The translations under genes and the position numbers were made by a program. Source: Ulota crispa (lineage: Eukaryota; Streptophyta; Bryopsida; Orthotrichales; Orthotrichaceae). Taken from it: a stretch of 64,000 nucleotides of DNA. Positions 44,950-56,800 of this stretch are shown piece by piece. How positions within the stretch are numbered: the first letter of the stretch is position 1; every line of letters begins with the position of its first letter. The stretch is taken from NCBI GenBank assembly GCA_963920765.1, contig OY987247.1, positions 13,240,471 to 13,304,470 of the forward strand, in the 5' to 3' direction. Under the pieces are notes generated by a model. That model was not told the origin of the DNA. It ran no database searches and was given only the letters and a program-made list of their open reading frames with translations.

Positions 44950-47708
44950 CTAAGCATTTGTAGGGGTTACAACAGGCCAAGGATGCTGTTGAGTAGGTGG
45001 AAATAGTGGAATCTGTTTGTGGTCAGGCAAATTCTTTAAAACTTTCTTAAAGTACTTGGTAGGAACAACACCATCCAGGCCGTCAGTGAGTACCACGTTC
45101 TTAGCTGAGATGTACAGCTTCATTCCATCTGCACAAAATTTGGAAAATACATGAAAATTTATCATTTTAAAGTAGGCCCAGCCAGTGTCCAGTAAGATTT
45201 AGGATAGTCCATATTATACCCCAGCTGGGTATTTCATTAGGTGTTTGTTGGTTTGTCAATTTGGAATTACAACAGTAGTTCCATGTGGAATGTACCAACA
45301 CCTATTAAGGATATTTTTACATAGCACTTTCCTAACAACTTTCTAAACACGTGTCCGGTACAGGTCAAGTTAGTCTTTTACACTGAGCATGCAACATGAT
45401 CGAGATCTCAATTTATGAAAAGAATAATCTGCCGGTAAACAGAAAGTGAAAAGAATAGGATGTAAGAAAAGGCAGAAAGATACTAAGGGTCAAAGTACCT
45501 GCCATGGCCGTCTCCACGTCTAGGTAAATGAGAACTTGAGCAGTTGCTCGCATCCCTGTTCCCATTGACCCAATGCGTAAAACATCAAATAAACCATTGC
45601 CAATGCAACTTACATTGATCCTTGGTAATTCAAAAGGAAAGCCGACAGAAGTAGTAGCGACAGCAAGACATGGATAGGAGAACAAACACGCACCAACTTG
45701 TTCAATAAATACAATACACGTATCAAACCTTACAATCTTATTAAAATGAAGAAGGAAAACATACCATTGATGACACCATCTTCTTTAGGCAATCCAGTAG
45801 CAAAATGAACGTGGTTGCGTTCCATAGGTTTTAATCCCTCTCGCCAAATACTGCTCATAACCTCTTGTAGGTACCATGAACACAGATTATCAACCAGCAG
45901 AAACTAATAGTTAGCTAGAGCTGTCATTGTTCAGAAATAAATTTGTTACCAAAAACCAGGACAGCCAAAAAAAATCCAGTTACAAACAAATAAGTAACCA
46001 GCACTGAAGAAAATCACCTGGAATTTGTGAAGGAGACGTAATCAGTGTTAATAGCTGTTCAGATTCCACGGTCTGCAAGGTGAAACAACTGGCAATTCAA
46101 ATTTTGATCAAAACCATCCGTTACAGAACAAAGGATGAAAAAGCGAAATCTTAGGTAGTGTGTGTTTCTCGAGCCATAGTTCTATTTTACTTTTAAAAAA
46201 ACTGGAAACAACAACAGAAGCAAATGCATTCTACTATAAAAGACCCTACTAAAAGCAAGAATTTTTACCTTGGTAGTGTGACCTGGATTTGCTCTGATAA
46301 AAAGCTTTCCGCCTTCCTCTTTAAGCCCAAAACGTTGTTTCCCGTCAGCTGCAATAGCTTGATCCACCCAGCAACTTCCAAGCACAATTTCTACTGTGAA
46401 ATGCGAAAAAGCTTGTAAGCCACTGATCACAAGACACGTTACACAATGCAGCATAAAAACGCACACACAACTTTACAGGAGATATCTACTGCAAAAAGTC
46501 ACCTTGCGGACATCTTCCTCGGTATGAGAACTGAGTGGAACGCCAGTTGCAGTTTTCTTGCATAGTTTCAAAAGATCGGCCACTAAAACAAATCCATCAC
46601 TTTTCATTTCTAGATCGTAATCTGCAGCTCGATGTCTGAGAATCGCCGTCCTGGAAAACCCCGCCAAATGGGGAAGAAAGTAAAATACGAGTTTCTCTAC
46701 CCCAATTAGAAATGCACAATTTTTCATCTCTCTTCTTGTTTAATCCTCAAAAAACAAAGCTCGACTAATTGAAAATTTTCACAAACTCTCTTAACAACCT
46801 TAAAATGCCAAATAGCAAAAAAAAAAAAGCTCACATGCATCGCCCTAGAGCTTCCATTGGATCCACTTCGCTCCTTCGCCCTCGACCTGCACGGTTTTGA
46901 CGGCCAGGACCGCCTCCATTTTCATGTCCAGGGTCACCTCAGCTGCTACGCCTTGGTACCGAGTTAGCGTGGGTTGAAGAAGCTGCTGTAGGGTACTCTT
47001 GCTGTCTGCCAGACATTTTGAAATCATGTCGAGATTAGTGACAAGAGTCTACTGGAGGATAATAAAGGACTAAGAACAATAGTAAAGGAAAGGGGAGAAT
47101 AACAATCTGTGAGCTTACTAACATCATCAAGTTTCCTGTACGTTGACTCCGCTCAGTTATGTACTAGTACGCAGGCACACGCTTTGTGCAAGTTGGACGT
47201 GCATGGGTAATGCAACATTCAACTTAACGGAAAATTTGACATCTCACAAATCAATTGATCTAGAATCAATCTAGTCCTGATCTATCCCTGATGTATTTTG
47301 CAGAAAATCAATATCTCACAACTGGTCTAGAAACCAAAAATATTAATTGCCTAAATCACAATGCTACTCTTTAATCCTTTGCTAGGGGGTGCTTGCCGTT
47401 TCTTTGGAAGACGTTTGGTGTTCTATATTTGGGGCATCCTTTATTGCTTCAACTCCCACCAGAAAATATAGAAGGTTCTAGAAAAGGGCATAGAATCAAT
47501 GAAAGAAATCCTCCCACTAAGTAGTTAGTACAAATAGATAACTCAGATGAGAGAAGTCATGAAACCCTAAAAAGCCACCAAGCAAAAGCTCACCTGGACG
47601 CTGAACCAAAGCCCCACTATTATATCCACCGCTCTTCTCGCCATCTCCAAATGAAGTCCAAGTGCCAATTCCCCCAAACGATCCTTTCTTCTCTCCTCTT
47701 CCTGCCAT
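44950..47708 (-). CDS. TPT1: tRNA 2'-phosphotransferase (Tpt1/KptA), possibly broken
   Basis: Family role: NAD+-dependent removal of the splice-junction 2'-phosphate from ligated tRNA. Minus-strand exons: 47708-47594, 46937-46835, 46650-46503, about 46393 or 46348 to 46269, 46072-46018, about 45863-45765, 45555-45499, 45128-44950. Motifs: RSEVDPMEALGRCM, ILRHRAADYDLEM (catalytic Arg-His), SDGFVLVADLL, KQRFGLKEEG, IRANPGH (family IRANQGH, here Gln to Pro), ERNHVHFATG, GMRATAQVLIYLD and TDGLDGVVPTKYF. Two junctions are unclear. After EDVRK no canonical acceptor keeps the KQRF frame unless donor 46,494 is used. The HGTY motif (45,878-45,867) is out of frame with VMSSIWREGLKPM; the acceptor that keeps frame (exon from 45,863) leaves HGTY out. 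It is either a decaying gene or uses unusual splicing. The start ATG follows two short upstream frames, one being ATG-TAA. A non-coding first exon seems to end at 48,741. Confidence 0.82.
47165..47535. repeat. Dispersed repeat in a Tpt1 intron
   Basis: Second copy of the repeat at 19,757-20,275, in the same plus-strand orientation. It occupies much of the intron between 46,938 and 47,593, ending about 60 bp from the first coding exon. Confidence 0.72.
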
Positions 47709-49019
47709 GAATGCTGACACCCCAAAACTCCGCTTGATATTTACATCAATTTGTCCGCTCCATTGTTGCGTGTTTCTACACAACAGTCTCAAAAGCAAAC
47801 CTCGCGTGGTGCCATACAACAGCGTGCCCGCTGAAGCCAGGGCAACAAACTGCAAACACATCCACACACTCACATAATCAGTTCACACAAAATTTCAAAA
47901 CTGTCAAGAGAAAAGCTAAAATTCTAAGATTGTATCTACACATTGTTTTTTCCTCGCACAAAACAAGAGATTATGCTGAGCAAAATATCAAGTCCCATTC
48001 GGGGGTGACAACAGAGTTCGAGCAAAAGAATTAGAGGCGCTTTGGAAAAGCACCATTTGAAATTTTCATAAGGGAAGAAGAAGAAGAAGAACTTTGTGAC
48101 AAGAATCGGGAACTCAGAACCACAGCGGTTGTTTATTTGCAAACTTTGACAAGCGTTGTTAGCGACGTTTGTAGCTGGCTGACCCGCTGAGGAAGTCGAA
48201 ATTCAAAGTTGTAGTTCAAAATTCTATGACAGAGCTACAACTTTAGAAGAAAATAAACAAGAACTGCATTTGTGTGTAAAATTTGCTAACAGATTGCGGA
48301 TCACGGTTCGCATGGTCCGACACTCTTTAATGAAACTCAAGAGTCTGTATATTATTTTGCTTTTGTTGCTCATTGATGACTGCGTGTGCACAAACTCAAG
48401 CGAACAAAGCACCTTATAAGCTCAATTACCTGTTAAGTTTCTTCTTTCCTAACCCTAAATCCCTTTCCAATTCAATCCAGTGCTGTAAAAAGCACATCGC
48501 ATTCTTATTAGTGCTCCGTTTCGATCTCCTGACACGCTACTTCTTCTTCTTCTCTCTCTCTCTGCTTTGAATTGCTCCACTGACTGATAAGACATCCGAC
48601 ATTCAAATATCGGTAATGGCAGTGCAAATGAAAACACCAGAAGCACTTAAATAATCGAAGACAAGAATTGTTGAAAAGAATTCGGGGTGGTAGAGCATGC
48701 CAAGTGGTGTTTAGTTTGTGCAAAACGCAGTTAAGCTTACCTTATTACTCTGATGCGTCGGAGGTTCCAAAATCTTTGGTCCGATGGTGTAATTTTGAGA
48801 ATCTTCAATCCCGGAGTATTAACCCTAAACTAGAATGCTATCGGTGAAGTGAATTGTGAAAGGTGATTCTAAAGAAGTAAAGCAGCGCGTTGCGCGCATT
48901 GCAAGGCACGGGCATTCGCCGTTACGACGACACAACAATCGAGTGAGAGCGAGCTCGGGGACGAGGTTTTCCGGGATTTAAGGTTTGAGTTGTACACGAG
49001 GGGACCACCGGCGACGGGT
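47709..49019 (-). promoter_or_regulatory. 5' leader, leader intron and promoter of the Tpt1 gene
   Basis: On the minus strand, a donor AATAAG|GTAAGC (exon end 48,741) pairs with an acceptor TGTTTGCAG just above 47,845, giving a leader intron of about 890 bp. The leader after splicing carries ATG at about 47,817 (a short frame) and an ATG-TAA minimal frame at about 47,742. The GC-richer block 48,880-49,020 is the likely core promoter or first exon. The transcription start is not placed. Confidence 0.5.
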
Positions 49020-49026
49020 TGAGCAT

Positions 49027-49873
49027 TTGCAAGGCAACCGGAAAACAGGCCCGGTATAGCAAGCGTGATTTTTTTAGTAGACAACAGATTTTAACATAAG
49101 TTTTATATGATTTGAGTGGCGTAATGTTATTGTGAAAACGTAATAAAATTTGAATTTGGACGTTGACTAAGTTAGATACATCCCATCAAATATTAGCGAG
49201 CTTCCAACAAAATTAGAGGACTTTCCAAATTAAGCCTAAATAAGGGAGAGCTAACCAAAGAGACGTCATTATGACGTCCCTTTGGTTGAATGTTCCTTTG
49301 TTAGGCATGATTTGGAGAGCCCTCTAATTTTTTTGGAAGCTCGCCAATATTTGATGGGATGTATCTAACTTCGTCAATGTCCAAATTCAAATTTTATTAC
49401 ATTTTCACCATAACATTATCAATGCCACTCAAATCATAGAAAAATATGTTAAAATCTATTGTCTATTTAAAAATCGGGTCTTAATACTGCCACCCCCTTT
49501 TTGACATCATTGTTCAATTTTTAGTGATTTTTGGGGGCAATTTTTTTAAAGATTTAGGGTCGAATTTGTATAAACCAAGTGATTTTTTTTGGGTGTTTTT
49601 CAAAATGATAAGCTGCAATCAAACTTTTTGATAAGAAAAGACAATACTCTATTATCTTTTCTTATCAAAAATTTTGATTGCAATTTATCATTTGAAAAAC
49701 ACCCAAAGAAAACCACTTGGTTTGATACATGTCCAATTCTAAATCTTAAAAAAAATTATCTCCAAAAACCACTAAAAATTAAACAATGATGTAAAAGAGG
49801 GGTGTGACAGTATCAAGACCCTAATAATTAGGCTTGCAATACCGGGCTTGTTTATCGGTTGCATTGATGGTGG
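49027..49873. repeat. Composite hairpin: two foldbacks inside one inverted repeat
   Basis: The outer arms 'ggcccggtatagcaagc' (left, about 49,047) and 'gcttgcaataccgggctt' (right, about 49,835) enclose two complete inner inverted repeats. Inner hairpin 1 spans 49,083-49,465, with 'acagattttaacata' against 'tatgttaaaatctatt' and a centre near 49,272 at 'gacgtcattatgacgtc'. Inner hairpin 2 spans 49,474-49,822, with 'gggtcttaatactgcca' against 'tgacagtatcaagaccc' and a centre near 49,648. The order suggests nested insertion of foldback elements. It lies immediately upstream of the Tpt1 leader and is not coding. Confidence 0.82.
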
Positions 49874-51360
49874 GCCCTGAGCATTGCGGTTGCCAAGTTC
49901 GCAAATCAATGAGAACGGAAGTCAATGGAATGGGAGATGGTTCCCAATGCTCTCTCTCTATATTCACAAAACATGCTTAACTTCATCTCTCTCAACGCAT
50001 GTTGCAAAAAACAAACAATCAAACAAAACATAAAAAATCTTTTATCTTTCAGGATTTGCTCATGTCTGTTTTTACCTGATCTTAGCTTTGGTTAGGCTTG
50101 GTCTTTGAAAGAGTAGTGTTTTTGCCTTTAAGCTGTCATATTTGGTAGAATGATCTGTTTAGTGTGGATGATTGTGTGTTGGATATGCCTGAGTGAGTCT
50201 GTTGTGCTTGGCTGCATTTTGTATGCAGGGAGATGCTGACAGCACTCTAGATAGGTCGTGGGCCAAGCAGAAGACTGAGCTTGGGCAATAGATAGAGTTG
50301 GAAAAGTAGTTCATAATTTTGCTAGTGAAATCATGGAGCTGTTGTTGTGTTCAGCTTGTGTAATGTTTTGTGAGTTGTTTTATGGAATGATATCTTTCCA
50401 AGAGGAAGAAGCATATTCAAGGTATGAGAGTATCGGTTGTGTGTGTTCTGGTTTTTTTTTATGTCTTCAAAGGGCTTTGTGAATTTGTTGTGGCATGTTT
50501 CCCTCTATTTGATCACCTTGAAACTAAGCTCTCTCTAAGTTTTAGGGTTGCAACAATCCAAATGTGGAAGTATTTGTAAGTGATCTTGTCTTGGAGTTCT
50601 TGTCAATTTTACGAGGTAACCTCATTGTACCGGTGAATGCCAAATTTAACAAAGTCAAAGACTACTAAGTTCACTACACTAAACATTGGGTTTAGGTTGC
50701 CTTGGAGGTTACCGCTGGAGGTGACTCTATCAATACTAGGATTTCACATGGTTTATGACCTAATCTGCAGCTTTGATGTTGTTCCCTAAATTTATTCCCC
50801 CCTTAACATCTAAAGTGGTTGATGTGTTATCTTTTTGAACAATCTTTCCTTTGAGTTTTCAAAAAAAATTAAAAACAAAAATCCCCCTATTAATTTTCCA
50901 AAACCCCTTCAGATACAAAATAAGAACAGTAACTTAAGCTTAACCAAAGGGAAAAAGTAATGCTAATTGGATCCCCACCCACACCCTGACAATCTGGAAG
51001 TTGCCGCCTGACTCACCAATAAGTTACTGTAGAGTCCCAGCCCTAATGACGTGTACCGTACCCTACCGTGATATACTATACGTATTTATTTAGAACACGT
51101 ACATATGACTCACTATGAGTGGCAAAGTTACGAATCGTAAGTGGCCTTCAATGAACATACAGTAATTTATACACCAACTAGATTCTTGATTTGTCACCCC
51201 GCTTGGACTTTTAGTTGGTTTTTGTGGGGAGGGGGTTTAGCCGAAGTGTCAGTGGAGCGTCTCATTCTCTTTTGCAGAGGAGGGCACGCATGTACAAGAA
51301 TAGATCAGGGATTCAGTAAGCAACCAAGACACATGACAAGCAGAGAACCAATTAGACACG
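49874..51360. other. Intergenic, nothing identified
   Basis: Spacer. About 50,615-50,715 has 'gaggtaacctc' and 'ggttgcc...ggttacc' motifs like those in the repeats at 5,512 and 36,668, but too little to call. Confidence 0.45.
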
Positions 51361-51559
51361 TGTAACTGTAGGGAGCTAGCAGTAGCACAAGAGTAGACCT
51401 TAATTAGTCTGTTAGTGGGGCAAGCAATAGTTAGACGTAATTAAGGTAATGCCGTAAGGCATCAATAGTGGAGGAGTGGGAGACCTTGTATAAGGCTACA
51501 AGCTGAATTAATTTTAGTTTATCTTTTTTGACTGATTGAGAGAACTACAATTTCTCTAC
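51361..51559 (+). repeat. Possible 5' LTR of a copia-type relic
   Basis: Sequence runs from TGTAACTGTAGGGAGC (51,361) to TTTCTCTACA (51,559) and is followed at once by TGGTATTAGTG, close to the TGGTATCAGAG primer-binding site complementary to plant initiator methionine tRNA. The TG...CA boundaries and the position just before a gag-like frame support an LTR. No second LTR was found in the window, so the left boundary is tentative. Confidence 0.6.
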
Positions 51560-51663
51560 ATGGTATTAGTGTTGTTTTTAGACTCTTGGAACTGTGACAA
51601 AAATTAGATCAAGGGTGAGGAGGGATTAGCACAGGAGTGACTGCACTGATTAAATAGCTTGTT

Positions 51664-52195
51664 ATGGCTCCCCACGATGAACCTATGAGTGGAATGGCTA
51701 AGTTAGATGGCCCCTCCAACTACAGCTTTTGGAGCATCAAGATGTGGAACGTGTTCCACAAAGACAAGCTATGGAGGACACTGGCACCATTGGTTGGAGA
51801 AGTCGCCTCCATTGATCTAAAAGAACTTGCTGCACTAGAGGATCTCAAGAGCATAGCTCTCTCAATGATCATTTTGTCTATGTAGGATCATGTCATACCA
51901 CATATTGCAGACATCAAAAACCCAGCCATCTGCTAGAAGGTTCTTAGGAACTTGTACGCTAGGAATACTACATCTTGGAAATTGATGCTATGCCGGCAGC
52001 TGACCAACCTCAAGTTTGGTGCCAACCAAACCATGCCCACATTCATCCAAGATCTCAAGCAGCAGAGCAGTGACCTTGCATGCATTGAAGAAGAAATTAC
52101 TGATACGAAGGTTGTCAAACGGGTCCTACTTGCCCTACCTATGGCTTATGAAGGAATGGTCAACTCACTGATCTACTAGGAAACACTTCCATCAA
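51664..52195 (+). pseudogene. Copia-type retrotransposon gag relic
   Basis: The frame from ATG 51,664 reads MAKLDGPSNYSFWSIKM (the 'L.G.NY..W...M' opening of copia gag), continues past in-frame stops at 51,883 and 51,933, and resumes with LYARNTTSWKLMLCRQLTNL, MPTFIQDLKQQSSDLACIEE and VLLALPMAYEGMVNSL, the usual UBN2 gag domain order (the 'LL.SLP..Y' motif is present). After about 52,195 the element stops: no zinc knuckle, protease, integrase or reverse transcriptase follows. A 5' fragment of a retrotransposon, inactive. Confidence 0.85.
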
Positions 52196-52258
52196 TCAAC
52201 AATCATTATGGAAATCATGTTTTATGGGTTCCTCCATTTTTATTGTTATGTTTGGTAG

Positions 52259-52328
52259 ACGGCATCGATTGTATGGCTATAAAACAAGGTGTGAAGTTTG
52301 CAAAAGATTATGCGTTGAAGAAAGGACG
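52259..52328 (+). pseudogene. Single-exon relic of pyruvate dehydrogenase E1 alpha
   Basis: Bounded by an acceptor-like TTTGGTAG and a donor-like GGACG|GTTTGTG, the segment encodes (D)GIDCMAIKQGVKFAKDYALK, matching the mitochondrial PDH E1-alpha stretch 'VDGMD..AVKQA.KFAK..AL' near the end of the thiamine-diphosphate-binding region. The flanks do not continue the protein, so only one exon with its splice edges is present. It lies about 60 bp past the truncated gag relic. It probably comes from duplicated genomic DNA, not mRNA, because the exon edges look like real splice sites. Confidence 0.6.
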
Positions 52329-52945
52329 GTTTGTGAGTTTTTAACTGATTTATCCTTAGCTTATTGGCAATATACACATTACTAAAAATGGAACCCAAAG
52401 TAACATTCTTTTTGAATAAAGTTGTGTTAATAATGATGTGCTTGTGTTGCTTAGGAATGCCAGATTTGGTCCTTATTTTCTACTAGTGACACTATGTCTC
52501 ACTTCTCATCTTTGCAAGTCCCATGTAAATCCAAGGTCCTAACTTTGTGTGTTGTTATATAGGCTATATGCAATGAATTTCAATGTGGGACTTGGAATAG
52601 AGTTGACTTGTCAAGTCCCAACTTTTGGCTTCCAACCAACTGGATTACAAAATTTTAATGAGAGGTGGGACATAGTGTAAATTGGCCCTCATTGTAAATA
52701 AAAGACTAAAACTCACAAATTGTGTCATTGAAAAATTCTTTATTGTAGTCAAGGTGTTGTATTGAACTCCTTATACTTTGCATAAGTAGAAACAATAGTC
52801 GCCTTTACAAGGGGAATGACCCACCAAAATATCCACATGACAAACACTACCATTGGTGGATCTTCTTCTAGTCATTTTTTGTAATTATGCAACCCTTGTT
52901 TCCACTACATCAAGATCACCATATTGAGCACCCCTATTTATAATA
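52329..52945. other. Intergenic, nothing identified
   Basis: AT-rich spacer between gene relics and a hairpin element. 'gtcccaacttttgg'-type sequence recurs weakly, but no boundary is clear. Confidence 0.45.
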
Positions 52946-53347
52946 GGGACTGACTAGGTGGACACCCTTCAATTGCTACGCAAACACCCCCATAGCCAAA
53001 TCTATTAAATTTGAGATTATTATTATGTTGAAATGTGAAATAAAATCAAAACAATACTTCAATGTACATTTGCTTTTACAAGCATTGCAAACATACAACA
53101 AATTTGCCTCATTTGTGACACAATCAAGAGTCAAACTAGTAGATGAAGGGAGCAACTAGTTTGACTCCTAACCGTGTCACAAATGAGACGAATTTGTTGT
53201 ATGTTGCAACACTTGTAAACGCAAATTTACGCTACAAGATTGCTTTGATTTTATTTCATATTTCAACGTAATATAATCTCAAATTTACTAGATTTGACTA
53301 TGGGGGTGTTTGCGTAGCAATTGAGGGGTGTCCACCTAGTCAATCCC
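52946..53347. mobile_element. 402-bp hairpin element
   Basis: The left end GGGACTGACTAGGTGGACAC pairs with the right end GTGTCCACCTAGTCAATCCC. Pairing continues inward ('attgctacgcaaacaccccc' / 'gggggtgtttgcgtagcaat'; 'actagtttgactc' near the centre at about 53,147). Virtually the whole element is an inverted repeat. 'cccctatttataat' occurs at about 52,930 just before it and again at about 53,371 after it. No coding capacity. Confidence 0.82.
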
Positions 53348-53415
53348 TTGTAACATTTTACATTTTCATGCCCCTATTTATAATTTCTCCAAAAATACGA
53401 GTACCTTTACTAAAA

Positions 53416-53556
53416 AAAATGCCTTCCATGATGCATCATGTGTCTATGATCACTTCTACAAAAAAATTAGTTGAAAAACAACTTTTATTTGTAACTCGGC
53501 TTGTTTTTTGGTAGCCAGAGGACGATTTTCGTCCTTGTCAACGTTTAAGGGGTAAG
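53416..53556. repeat. Partial copy of the 361-bp TTAA element
   Basis: It shares 'ttccatgatg', 'gttgaaaaacaactttt' and 'gaggacgattttcgtcc', and its end AACGTTTAAGGGGTAA resembles 33,153-33,513 and 43,262-43,617. Only one end is present. Confidence 0.65.
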
Positions 53557-53847
53557 ATAAAACCCAAACCATGTTGCATCCCCCTGATTTGATATCTACA
53601 GCTCACCTCATTTCATGCTATAAAAAGAATTTACATTAGAAATCAAAAAATAAATTGAATGAAAAAATTTATGTAATTTGAAAATTATATATCACAAGGT
53701 CAGTAAAAAGGACAAAAAATGAAAGGGCACATTTGCTCCTTATTAGCCATAAAACAGACACCTCCGAAACTAGGAAAACCTGAGAGTTCACAAATGACTT
53801 TTCCAAATGTATTTAGTACTGACTAAAACTAAACCGTCTTTGTTACA

Positions 53848-56800
53848 CTACTGTAACTCACCAACAGGAGCTTCGTTAAGCCACAGAAAGTGAATAAAAT
53901 CATAGAGCTTCGCACTGACGCTCACCTGAAAACAGCCAGGAACATAAAAATATAAGAAACATAACAAACTTTTACAGCCCAATCTTTTTGGGCTCCATAC
54001 ACTACTCATACCGTTATGTGGACTTGGAGTGGAGAGGATTCAATTTTCTAAAGAAAAGGGAAAAAACTAAACCTTTCCCTACTTAGTTTTTGTCAAGTTT
54101 GATCTCTTCCCACCCCAAGAGACTCTTGAATCCAAATATAAATTCCAAATTCCAAATTCCTAGGTCATTTCCTAGGTGAAAAATCTAAGCTTTTTCAAAT
54201 TGCGTCCACACAATGATATGAATGGTATATTGACCTGGAAAATTTGAGTCTTAAAAAGATGAAAAGCAAAAATATTGTGCATGCTAAGATTTCAAGTCCA
54301 AATTGTTTCTAATACGTGGCACCCAATCCAAGTGACACTTACCCTATCCAAATCTTTTTGTCTTATTTTTAATGGATATGTTTTAGTTTTATGCTATTCC
54401 AGCCAGTATCCACATTACAGGAAATAAACATGGAAAGAGAAAAGGCTACCTTGTAAGGAGTTGGGTTAAGTGCTCGCATGTGGTCTGTTCGCATTGCTGC
54501 CAGTTGTTGCAAACAGAGTTTTCTAAGCTCCACCAACGAAGGTAATGCCTCCCTCCGCCCTGAGTAAGAAAAAGAAAAAATACATACAAAAACCTTAGTC
54601 ATGGCAAAAAACTTGTGATCACAACATTGTTTTAACCCTTGAATGCCCAAACGGCCAAAAGTAGTCGCTTACGTATCGAGAGGAGTTGAAACAAAGAAAC
54701 TTTAAGGAAATAAAATCCATCAAAAGAAAGAAGAAATCATGTCCTACAATATTGAACTATTAAAGATGTTTAGTATTTACTATAATTAACTATTAGTTTC
54801 CAAAGGGAATTTTTTCTATTTACAGTAAAGAAAACCTGAAAAAGGGTTGGATTTGAGAAAGTTGAATGTTACCAGAATTACCACTCCAGTAGCACTTGTA
54901 AAGAGCCTCAACACGGGAAGGCACAACATACGCTCGCTTTGATTCACTGAAAGGATGACGGCATAAGATTCGTTCACCAGCCTGCACAAATTGACTAGAA
55001 TTAAAACTTCACCTTCTTATCCACCTGAGCTGATAAATTAAATTAGGTAAAAAAAAATCAAAAACAAAACCATGCAATTTAACACATTTTGCAATAGAAT
55101 CAAGGGAAAGTCAAATTGGAAAACCTAGCAGCTTTGCTCACGAAATAGGTGAGGTGTGGGATGTGTCCGTGGCTGGGGTCAAATTGAACAATCACATTAT
55201 TTTAGATCCCATGAAAATTGGGTGAATGAAAGATTCAATTTTTCAATTTACCTCTTGCAGGAGGGAGAATGCATTTTTGGAGCTTCAAATGCAAAAGGAA
55301 CTTAGGGCTTGTACAAAACTTGGACAAAAAGATCTTCGTTTTCTAAAGTTTTTCATTTCCTCTAATGAACTACTCCACTACAACTTTATATAAAAATCAC
55401 TATGCATGTAGTGTTTAGGAAAATGATATTGTTGAATAGTACATAAAAAAAGCTCTTGTATGACATTTGGATGACTAAGATTTTGTCAACATAACCACAA
55501 CAGCAAGCTTGCAAATTTGTTTGTGATCCAAGTATTGGACGCTTGCACTCTGAGTTAAGTTAGAAGAGAGCACCTCAAAATATTAGAGAACAAAAAGGCA
55601 GTATCACTTCTGTGAATGGTAAAATGCATACAAAGAACTAAATAATAATCAACAAGTGAAGAAAAAGCATAGCACCTTTGGATAAGGCTCGTTTTCTCCA
55701 ATCAAAAGATCCACCAAAGCAACTCCTTCTCTTCCGTATAACCTAAACGCTTGCTTTTTGCATGGAATCGTCACCTGCCACAATAAAATTAAAAATAGGA
55801 AGCTTATTGCTACTGTTCCCAGAAAAGCCAAAAGTGACAGCTCAAGAAATTGATATGGATCAATTAAGCAAGGTAACAGAAGAAGAAGAAATCATATCCA
55901 ACAGTTTCAAAATACTTTCAAATGATATAAAAAGGCTATGAAGGTTGCTGTGATATTATTATTGCCTTTCAAAGCGGACTTTCTAGATTTTTTAGTTTAA
56001 ACACTTATGATCAACGCGTACAAATCCAGGTCAAAAATGCTCATGAAAGAACGTAAAAGAAACTTAAAATTCTCATACCTTAGTTACATCCTCGGAAAGT
56101 TTTATTCGTGGCTGCCCGCTAATTTCTACCAGTTTGTACACACAACCAAGAGCTGGCTGGGAAAAGCATGTTACCAAATGTGTGCCTATTCCAAACGCAT
56201 CAATTTCATGGCCCTGCCATAAACATAAGTTTCACAAAAGTCATCTTTTGGCCAGAGTCATACCTGCATAACTTCAAAATAAAATCTGTTCTTAGGGCCA
56301 ACTTCCATGCTGCATTGGAATTGGAGAACTCGGGAAACATAAAAGGAATTACAGAGCCATGCATGGAAGCGTGCTACAAAACAACAGAATCCAAAATTGG
56401 AAAAGGTATTCCAGCAAGTTCCTCACAAGACACAAAAATTTTGAGGATTAGAGTTTTCCAAAGTTGGAAAATGCTAATCATCGTGGCCAATTCCAATGCA
56501 GCATGAAAGTTTGCCCTTGAGAGAAAGGGACCTGTAATAGAAGTCCAAGGGGAAGAAATCCAAATTGCAAGGAAAGGTACCACTACACCACACATCTCTA
56601 GTAGAAAAGCCGTCTTGGGGAACTAAGCCGAAGTGTCAACTTTGTTCCCAAGCCCGTTTGGGTACCAAGTGTGAACTTTGTTCCCAATCTAGTACCCAAA
56701 TGGGCCAGTAGAACCAAGCTCTAAGGTTCCCCTAATAACAGCATTTCTACCAGCGCATTGAATACAAGATTCTCTTTTTAAATGTGGCACTGGAAGAGTT

